The translations under genes were made by a program, and so were the position numbers. Shown here one piece after another: positions 1 to 4,518 of a DNA stretch of 6,690 nt. Positions within the stretch are counted from its first letter, which is position 1, and every line of letters begins with the position of its first letter. The stretch lies in NCBI GenBank assembly GCA_002790315.1, contig PFUW01000006.1, positions 1-6,690 on the forward strand, in the 5' to 3' direction. The notes under the pieces were generated by a model. It saw only the letters and a program-made list of their open reading frames with translations, was not told the DNA's origin and made no database searches. The stretch is from Huberarchaeum crystalense [NCBI: Candidatus Huberarchaeum crystalense]. Its GTDB lineage: Archaea > Huberarchaeota > Huberarchaeia > Huberarchaeales.

Positions 1-171
1 ATATATACATAGGTCAGTTAGGTCATCATCTGAAAAGGAAAAATTTAAATTTTTGGCAGATTCTTTAAATATATTCGAAATTTTTTCATCTGAAATTTCA
101 TTATCTAAAATTATATCTTGCAATTCTTCTACATTTCGGTTGTTTAAAGATAAATTTGTTGTTTTAACCAT
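1..171 (-). CDS. Unrecognised protein, N-terminal 57 residues (runs off left edge)
   Basis: An ATG at 171-169 opens a frame that stays open for 57 codons to the window edge, so the C-terminus is missing. The visible part starts MVKTTNLSLNN and is polar and acidic, with a run of aspartates near residues 49-51 (SDDD). It has no membrane segment, no signal peptide and no motif I recognise. It lies downstream of FEN1 in the same direction, with 75 nt between the FEN1 stop and this start. That gap is filled by U-rich tracts, so this gene is probably a separate transcript. An AAAGG lies about 14 nt upstream of the ATG, too far to be a convincing ribosome site. The alternating acidic and hydrophobic pattern looks like real protein, but the short visible length limits confidence. 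No function is assigned. Confidence 0.55.
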   Translation of the reverse strand, partial: MVKTTNLSLNNRNVEELQDIILDNEISDEKISNIFKESAKNLNFSFSDDDLTDLCIY

Positions 172-197
172 AATTTATTTTTGTGCCTTTCTCAACT

Positions 198-254
198 AAA
201 AAAAATATAGAATATTAAAAAATATAACAAGCGAAAAATAGAAAAATCAAAAAA
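198..254 (-). terminator. U-rich termination region downstream of FEN1
   Basis: Read on the minus strand, five T tracts follow one another from the FEN1 stop codon: T6 (overlapping the last codons), T5, T5, T6 and T8, separated by a few bases and without a GC-rich hairpin. Archaeal transcription ends at such U-rich tracts, either intrinsically or helped by FttA/aCPSF1, which is itself encoded in this window. The distal AT-rich part (CTATATTTTT near 203-211) could also serve as a TATA element for the leftward gene starting at 171, so terminator and promoter may overlap. The assignment rests on composition only. Confidence 0.5.
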
Positions 255-1248
255 GAGTTTTCTGAGATGGAAACAGTTTTTCAATTGTAGAAGATATTCT
301 GGACTCAGAAAACCCTGCGCCCAATAAAAATTCTCTTAACTCATTTATATTGCCTTTTGCTTCTGGAATTTCAACATTCTGGCTAACAGCTGGTTCTAAA
401 AACAAACTTTTCAACAAGTCTGCTTCTTTGCGCGCTATAGTTATTGCTTCAACAGTTTCTAATGTTTGCGACCGCAAAGTTACATAATATTCACACCAAG
501 TTTCATAAAATTTATTTTCTTTTACTATTTTTAGTGCTTTTTTTGGGCCAATATTTTTTATTCCATCATTATAATCAGTACCAACAAGAAGCGCAATTTC
601 AACAAGTTGGTTTTGGTTTATTCCGAGCTCTTTTGAAATTTTATCAAACTCAAAATACTCTATTGGGTGATCTTTATTTTTGTTTAGATTTCGTACAACT
701 CGTGGACATCCAAGCACAATCGCATCATAATCTTGGGTTACTGCTGCAAACGCCTTTCCTTTTTTAACAAGTTGCGTTGCCTGGGCTTCACCTTCACCTA
801 AAGCTTGAATCCAAGGAATTCCCATTAAACTTAAAAGTTTTTTTGACTCTTCTATAATTGCAGGTGTTATTTTAGCAGCTCTTTTTGCAAATTTTCTTGC
901 TTCTTCAAAATCTGCGGCTGCCAGTGCTTCTTTTCGCTTTTTATCTGCTTCTTTGCGGAAGTCAACACGCTCGGCAATTTCTTTATCTTTGTATTCAGAA
1001 TATTCACCGTCAAACACATATATAAGTTTAATTCCTTTACTAATTAACTCTGCATTGCGATAAAAAAGCCCTGAAAGGTGAGAAGTAATATTTCCGTGCG
1101 CATCCATCAACAGCGACCCATCAAACTGAACAATTGTTGTAATAAATTGATAAATTACATTAAATGCATCAACAGCAAGGGTTTTTCCTCTAAAAAATTC
1201 AATATTTTTTGGCTCAAAACTCAGAATTTCACGAATTGATGTTCCCAT
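247..1248 (-). CDS. fen: Flap endonuclease 1 (structure-specific 5' nuclease)
   Basis: FEN1 removes 5' flaps during Okazaki-fragment maturation and base-excision repair, normally bound to PCNA. From the chosen Met-Gly start the protein has 333 residues, the usual archaeal size. Metal-binding acidic residues are all visible: D27 (AVDAFN), D80 (FDG), E152 and E154 (GEGEAQ), D173 and D175 (TQDYDA) and D225 (GTDYN). A helical arch spans about 82-135, and a helix-two-turn-helix DNA-binding segment follows at about 229-243 (GIKNIGPKKA). I chose the ATG at 1248-1246 because FEN1 proteins begin Met-Gly and the glycine lies near the active site. A TTG at 1275-1273 would add nine residues and has a GAGG seven bases upstream, so it remains an alternative. 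The C-terminal PCNA-binding box stops early, at QKTLF. The gene sits 67 nt or more after the HPF-like gene and ends in U-rich DNA. Confidence 0.95.
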   Translation of the reverse strand: MGTSIREILSFEPKNIEFFRGKTLAVDAFNVIYQFITTIVQFDGSLLMDAHGNITSHLSGLFYRNAELISKGIKLIYVFDGEYSEYKDKEIAERVDFRKEADKKRKEALAAADFEEARKFAKRAAKITPAIIEESKKLLSLMGIPWIQALGEGEAQATQLVKKGKAFAAVTQDYDAIVLGCPRVVRNLNKNKDHPIEYFEFDKISKELGINQNQLVEIALLVGTDYNDGIKNIGPKKALKIVKENKFYETWCEYYVTLRSQTLETVEAITIARKEADLLKSLFLEPAVSQNVEIPEAKGNINELREFLLGAGFSESRISSTIEKLFPSQKTLF

Positions 1249-1282
1249 ATGATTTTTGCTTAGATTTTTTGACAAGATTCTT

Positions 1283-1286
1283 CCTC
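1283..1286 (-). promoter_or_regulatory. Possible Shine-Dalgarno GAGG before an alternative TTG start of FEN1
   Basis: On the minus strand GAGG is followed by seven bases and then TTG (1275-1273), in frame with FEN1. The spacing is typical of a ribosome site and would favour a protein nine residues longer. The family's Met-Gly N-terminus argues instead for the ATG 27 nt further on, which has no comparable motif. Most other genes here lack Shine-Dalgarno sequences, so the motif may be chance in a GU-rich leader. Confidence 0.3.
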
Positions 1287-1296
1287 ACACAACACT

Positions 1297-1342
1297 ACAA
1301 AACACAACAAAAGCACAACTAATTTTACCAAACAAAACACAA
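1297..1342. repeat. Pair of 11-bp direct repeats in the FEN1 leader
   Basis: The plus-strand sequence acaaaacacaa occurs at 1297-1307 and again at 1332-1342, 35 bp apart start to start. Both lie in the spacer between the HPF-like gene and FEN1. The spacer has only two plus-strand G residues in 67 bases, so low complexity may explain the match. It could instead be a protein- or RNA-binding repeat. Confidence 0.3.
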
Positions 1343-1633
1343 TCAATTTTTATTTTTATCAACCAGTATGCGCTCAATCACCCCATATGCTCTATAAAAA
1401 ACATCAAACAAGCTCCACTCAATAACTCCAACATTGCTTTTTTTATTGTTAGAAACAATGGTTATTTTAGCAACATATTTTTGCCTATTGCCTGTTTCAG
1501 AGTATTTTTTAAAATGCATTTTTATGTCTGACAAATTTGTCTTTCTTTCTAATTTTTCGAGCATATTTTTAAGCAAGTTATTAGCTATTGGTTTTTCACT
1601 TTTGTCTAAACCGGATATTGTGTAGGTTGCCAT
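1343..1633 (-). CDS. Small HPF/RaiA-like protein (possible ribosome hibernation factor)
   Basis: This 96-residue protein has no signal peptide or membrane segment. Its predicted order is strand (TYTISGL, 3-9), helix (about 12-31, rich in Lys, Leu and Glu), strand (DIKMHFKKY, 36-44), strand (KYVAKITIVS, 52-61), strand (NVGVIEW, about 67-73) and helix (about 74-91). That beta-alpha-beta-beta-beta-alpha order is the fold of the HPF/RaiA (S30AE) proteins, which sit in the decoding region of resting ribosomes. A basic stretch with G-N-R-Q-K-Y between the second and third strands, and the E-W-S-L that opens the last helix, fit the general pattern of small HPF-like proteins. No diagnostic residue proves it, so the role is an inference from topology. 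The ATG at 1633-1631 follows the membrane-protein stop by three bases, so the two genes are probably cotranscribed. No Shine-Dalgarno sequence is present. It could equally be an uncharacterised archaeal family. Confidence 0.75.
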   Translation of the reverse strand: MATYTISGLDKSEKPIANNLLKNMLEKLERKTNLSDIKMHFKKYSETGNRQKYVAKITIVSNNKKSNVGVIEWSLFDVFYRAYGVIERILVDKNKN

Positions 1634-1636
1634 ATT

Positions 1637-2119
1637 TTATTTGTTAAAAACAAAATAAATAGTCAGAAGTATAAAAAACGAAACTAAAAAGTACTCTAAA
1701 AAACTGCCTGTTTTTATAAAACCCTTGAGTCGAAATTTAGAGAATGGAAAAAACAAAGCACACCCTCTTACAGTCAAGCAATCAGCGATAAGATGGGACA
1801 AATAGCCAATACAACCAAACAACAGCAAATTATTGATTCCTGAAACTCCAAGAACAAGAATTAAAATATAAAAAACAAACAACACAAACACCATTCCAAA
1901 AAGCGAATGCAAAATCCCGCGATGCTTAAAAAACCACTTTAAAAACTGAATTTTTCTGCCAAATTTTGCATTAGCTGAATCAAAGTCAGGAAAAACAGAG
2001 AAAAACAAAACAACAACCAAATAAATTAAATTTTCTGGCTTCCAAATACTAAATTGAAAAAACAAAAGTGAAAAAACAAACAAAACAACAGAAAAAAAAA
2101 GATGATTTATATATAACAT
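1637..2119 (-). CDS. YdjM/DUF457-type membrane-bound metal-dependent hydrolase
   Basis: This 160-residue protein matches the family annotated as LexA-binding, inner-membrane-associated putative hydrolase (YdjM, DUF457). The family is membrane-embedded, probably metal-dependent and of uncertain substrate. The conserved polar signature is complete: H6 near the N-terminus, P-D-F-D at 44-47, H-R-G-x-x-H-S at 66-72, and H109-x-x-x-D113 followed by T116-x-R-G and F-P-F at 123-126. Hydrophobic segments lie at about 7-24, 30-44, 72-91, 97-112 and 139-158, with lysine- and arginine-rich loops at 52-67 and 128-136. The His and Asp residues would sit at the membrane edge as metal ligands. It is first in the leftward cluster, with the HPF-like gene 3 nt behind its stop. 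Its start is only 9 bp from that of the divergent geranylgeranyl reductase, so its promoter must lie within that gene's first codons. Substrate and partners cannot be told from sequence. Confidence 0.88.
   Translation of the reverse strand: MLYINHLFFSVVLFVFSLLFFQFSIWKPENLIYLVVVLFFSVFPDFDSANAKFGRKIQFLKWFFKHRGILHSLFGMVFVLFVFYILILVLGVSGINNLLLFGCIGYLSHLIADCLTVRGCALFFPFSKFRLKGFIKTGSFLEYFLVSFFILLTIYFVFNK
2106..2116 (+). promoter_or_regulatory. TATA-like element before the geranylgeranyl reductase gene
   Basis: The sequence tttatatataa lies inside the first codons of the divergent membrane-protein gene and resembles an archaeal TATA box. Its centre is about 18 bp before the reductase ATG. The usual spacing of about 25 bp would therefore put the transcription start inside the gene. 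It may be poorly spaced, unrelated to this gene, or simply the AT-rich codons for Leu-Tyr-Ile. There is no other in-frame start nearby. Confidence 0.25.
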
Positions 2120-2128
2120 AAAATATTT

Positions 2129-3490
2129 ATGAAAACTAAAAAATATGATGTTGTTATTGTTGGAGCAGGTCCTGGCGGTGCGATCGCAGCAAAAACATTA
2201 GACAATTCTGGTTTGTCGGTTTGTTTAATAGACGCAAAACCGCGTGAAAATATTGGTGAAAAGGTCTGTGGCGATGCAATTGAAAAAGAGATTTTTGATT
2301 TCTTGCATGAAAAACTAAATCTTGATTATCCCAACAAAGAGGTGAAAAATAAAGTAAAGGGGATAAAGATCTTTTCTCCTGATAAAAAAACAATATTTAA
2401 AATAGAAACAAAAAACAAAGGATATCTGCTTGATCGTTTAAAATTTGGTCAACACCTTCTGAGGCAAATAAAAAAAGCAACTCTGATGGATAACACTTTG
2501 TTTGTGGATTTTTTTGATGAGGGTGTTGTTGTTGAAAGAAAAATAAATAATAAAACAGAAATTGAAAAAATAAAATGTAAAATAGTGGTTGATGCATCTG
2601 GTTTTAATGCAATAGTAAGAACAAAAACAGCAGACAACATATTTTTTGAAAAAAACATTGATAAAAAAGATATTTCTATGTGTTATAGAGAAATTAGAGA
2701 GCAAGATTTTGAAGATCAAGATTATTGTCATATTTATATGACAAATGAGTTTTCGCACGGCGGATATGTGTGGGAATTTCCAGAAGGCAAACACTTGAAT
2801 GTGGGGTTAGGGGTCTTATATCCATCAATACCTAAAATGCTATACGATAAGTATTTAGATTTCAAAGGTGAAGAATTTAAAAACAGCAAAATAATTAAAA
2901 GTGGTGGTGGCGTTGTTCCAACAAGAAGACCTATTGACTCGCTCGTTGCAATGCATAATAAAATAGGAGTTATGTTTGTTGGTGATGCTGCTTGCCAAGT
3001 AAATCCTATTCATGGGGGGGGAATTGCGCGCGCAATGCGTGCAGGATATTTAGCAGGAACAGCAATAAAAAAAATTTATAAACAAAATAAAAATCTTAGT
3101 AAAATTTCACTAACTAATTTGTGGGAGTATAATTCAAAATATATGAAAAATCAAGGTAAAAACATTGCTGTGTTGGATTTATTCAGGATATTTTTGCAGA
3201 GTTTGAGCGACGATCAAATAAATTTTGGAATGGGTATTGGTTTAATAAAAGAGAAAGACCTAATAAACCTTTCAAATACAGGAGAAATAAAGTTAAATAT
3301 TGTGGAAAAAATAAGTAGATTAGCAAAAGGTATCTCTGATTTAAACACAACAAAAAAATTTATATATACTTTGGAGAAAATAAAGAAAATAAAAAAATTG
3401 TATGAGGAATATCCAAATCAAGAGGGGTTTTTAGATTGGAAAAAAAGCATAGAAAAAATTTACATTGATCTGAAAAAAAATATGCTCTAA
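2129..3490 (+). CDS. Geranylgeranyl reductase family flavoprotein (archaeal lipid saturation)
   Basis: Members of this FAD enzyme family hydrogenate the geranylgeranyl chains of archaeal ether lipids (digeranylgeranylglycerophospholipid reductase). Some relatives act on other polyprenyl groups. The 453 residues are within the family range. The N-terminal Rossmann motif G12-A-G-P-G-G17 follows the strand YDVVIV and is succeeded by an acidic residue at D35. The K-V-C-G-D motif at 45-49 places C47 by the flavin. The family signature Y213-V-W-E-F-P218 lines the substrate pocket. The second FAD motif, G285-D286-A-A, and N292-P-I-H-G-G-G-I-A at 292-300 are intact. The Lys-rich C-terminal third is mostly helical. 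No membrane segment is evident, so it probably works at the membrane surface. There is no Shine-Dalgarno sequence, and the start is 9 bp from a divergent gene, which suggests a leaderless transcript. The thioredoxin reductase gene follows after 43 nt. The exact substrate and electron donor remain open. Confidence 0.93.
   Translation: MKTKKYDVVIVGAGPGGAIAAKTLDNSGLSVCLIDAKPRENIGEKVCGDAIEKEIFDFLHEKLNLDYPNKEVKNKVKGIKIFSPDKKTIFKIETKNKGYLLDRLKFGQHLLRQIKKATLMDNTLFVDFFDEGVVVERKINNKTEIEKIKCKIVVDASGFNAIVRTKTADNIFFEKNIDKKDISMCYREIREQDFEDQDYCHIYMTNEFSHGGYVWEFPEGKHLNVGLGVLYPSIPKMLYDKYLDFKGEEFKNSKIIKSGGGVVPTRRPIDSLVAMHNKIGVMFVGDAACQVNPIHGGGIARAMRAGYLAGTAIKKIYKQNKNLSKISLTNLWEYNSKYMKNQGKNIAVLDLFRIFLQSLSDDQINFGMGIGLIKEKDLINLSNTGEIKLNIVEKISRLAKGISDLNTTKKFIYTLEKIKKIKKLYEEYPNQEGFLDWKKSIEKIYIDLKKNML
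2137..2146 (-). promoter_or_regulatory. Possible TATA element for the leftward DUF457/HPF-like cluster
   Basis: Read leftward, ATATTTTTTA is centred about 23 bp before the membrane-protein ATG at 2119. That is the spacing expected for a leaderless archaeal transcript. It lies entirely within codons 3-6 of the divergent reductase gene. The support is spacing and AT composition only. Confidence 0.3.
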
Positions 3491-3500
3491 AATTTTAGAT

Positions 3501-3507
3501 TTTATAA
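3501..3507 (+). promoter_or_regulatory. TATA-like element before the thioredoxin reductase gene
   Basis: The sequence tttataa is centred 30 bp before the ATG at 3534, in the 43-nt gap after the reductase stop. A transcription start near 3530 would give an almost leaderless mRNA, in keeping with the absent Shine-Dalgarno sequence. The gene may therefore be transcribed independently as well as by read-through from upstream. Confidence 0.4.
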
Positions 3508-3533
3508 TTCAATTAAATATCAAACAAAAAATT

Positions 3534-4439
3534 ATGGTGAGTGAGTATGATGTTGTTATTATTGGCTCGGGACCGTCTGGTTTGAGTGCAGCGATTTACA
3601 CAGGCCAAGCAGGCCTAAAAACATTGGTTGTTGGTGGGTTTGGTTCTCAACTTTCAGAAGCGCCGCACGTAACAAATTATCTTGGTTTTGAATCTGTCTC
3701 AGGAGTTGAATTGCTTGCTAAATTTGAAACCCATATAAAAAAGATTCCAAATATTGAACTTAAATTTGAAGATGTTGTTGAAATAACAAAAGGGCGCGCG
3801 ATCATAACAAGCAAAACAACTTACAAAACAAAGGCAGTAATTATTGCTAGTGGAGCAGGACATAATAAACTCAGAATTAAAGGAGAAAATGAATTTTTGG
3901 GTAGAGGGGTTTCTTATTGCGCTGTATGTGATGGAAATTTTTTTAAGGGAAAGGTTGTGGCTGTACTCGGCGGCGGAAATTCTGCTGTAAGTGAAGCAAT
4001 TTATTTGAAAAAAGTGGCTGAAAAGGTCTATCTTATTCACCGTAGAAATGAATTTAGAGCAAATCAAACGCTTGTTGAAATAGCAAAAAAACATGGTATT
4101 AAATTTCTGACACCTTTTGTTCCCCAAGAAATCAAGGGAAATCAGCTTGTGGAGCAACTTGTTTTGAAAAATAATGAAAATAAAGAAGAAAAAACGATTC
4201 TTGTTAATGGTGTCTTTGTTTCTGTTGGAAAATCACCTCAAACAAATTTTTTAAAAGAGGTTGGGGTTATCTTAAATGAAAAAGGCGAAATCATAGTTGA
4301 CGAGAACATGAAAACAAATATTAGTTGGATTTTTGCGGCCGGCGATGTAACTAACACTTCACTTAAGCAAATCATTACTGCTGCTAGTGATGGAGCAAAA
4401 GCAGCTATGAGTGTGCGCGAGTTTTTGAGCAATAATTAA
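3534..4439 (+). CDS. trxB: Thioredoxin reductase (NADPH-dependent flavoprotein disulfide reductase)
   Basis: This enzyme passes electrons from NAD(P)H through FAD and a redox-active cysteine pair to thioredoxin or a glutaredoxin-like partner in the cytosol. At 301 residues it has the size of low-molecular-weight thioredoxin reductases. The FAD motif is G11-S-G-P-S-G16. The catalytic pair is C129-A-V-C132, followed by D133. The nucleotide-binding motif is G146-G-G-N-S-A151. The H169-R-R-N-E-F-R175 motif is the arginine cluster that binds the 2'-phosphate and so predicts NADPH preference. The C-terminal FAD motif A-A-G-D-V lies at 268-272. All key residues are present. It follows the geranylgeranyl reductase in the same direction but has its own TATA-like element. 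Its N-terminus (YDVVIIGSGPSG) parallels that of its neighbour because both are Rossmann flavoproteins. No thioredoxin gene is in the window, so the partner is unknown. Confidence 0.95.
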   Translation: MVSEYDVVIIGSGPSGLSAAIYTGQAGLKTLVVGGFGSQLSEAPHVTNYLGFESVSGVELLAKFETHIKKIPNIELKFEDVVEITKGRAIITSKTTYKTKAVIIASGAGHNKLRIKGENEFLGRGVSYCAVCDGNFFKGKVVAVLGGGNSAVSEAIYLKKVAEKVYLIHRRNEFRANQTLVEIAKKHGIKFLTPFVPQEIKGNQLVEQLVLKNNENKEEKTILVNGVFVSVGKSPQTNFLKEVGVILNEKGEIIVDENMKTNISWIFAAGDVTNTSLKQIITAASDGAKAAMSVREFLSNN

Positions 4440-4518
4440 CAAAAATAAATCACATATTTTTAATTACTATGTTTTCTGTAATTTTGCTATATAAATAATT
4501 TTCAATGCTTATTTTAAT
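4440..4518. terminator. AT-rich convergent terminator region
   Basis: The 79-nt spacer between two converging genes is almost entirely A and T. It holds T-rich tracts for rightward transcription (ATTTTTAATTA, TTTTCTG, AATTTTG) and, on the other strand, ATTTTTGTT near the thioredoxin reductase stop for leftward transcription. A weak inverted repeat (aattac at 4462-4467, gtaatt at 4478-4483, 10-nt loop) is followed by TTTT. Archaea end transcripts at U-rich tracts, so the region probably serves both genes. The hairpin itself is too AT-rich to be persuasive. Confidence 0.45.

Noticed and set aside
444-767. A 107-codon open frame on the plus strand
   Set aside because: It is antisense to the FEN1 core and covers several of its metal-binding residues. 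Its Phe/Gln/Leu-rich composition is what an AT-rich antisense frame gives.
1343-1345. UGA as a reassigned sense codon
   Set aside because: Tryptophans in the genes here are encoded by TGG, no full-length gene has an internal TGA, and reading through the HPF-like gene's UGA reaches TAA after five codons with no family pattern. The standard code fits, leaving FEN1 as an isolated curiosity.
1256-1531. A 91-codon plus-strand frame crossing the FEN1 leader
   Set aside because: It is antisense to the HPF-like gene for most of its length, has no promoter or ribosome site, and resembles no family. The minus-strand gene has a sensible secondary-structure pattern and operon spacing.
2438-2794. Several minus-strand frames inside the geranylgeranyl reductase gene
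   Set aside because: They are Phe/Ile/Cys-rich mirror images of Lys- and Asn-rich coding sequence. The plus-strand protein is unmistakable.
3023-3036. Perfect 14-bp palindrome attgcgcgcgcaat as a possible operator
   Set aside because: It encodes Ile-Ala-Arg-Ala within the conserved FAD motif and lies mid-gene. No second copy sits near any promoter. Short GCGC strings also occur elsewhere in the window.
3699-4157. A 152-codon open frame on the minus strand
   Set aside because: It lies wholly inside the thioredoxin reductase gene, which has every catalytic motif. The translated product is Phe/Ser/Asn-rich with no family pattern.
4462-4483. Hairpin in the convergent spacer as a classic rho-independent terminator
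   Set aside because: The stem has only six pairs with one G-C pair and a 10-nt loop, which is too weak. Archaeal U-tract termination explains the region better.
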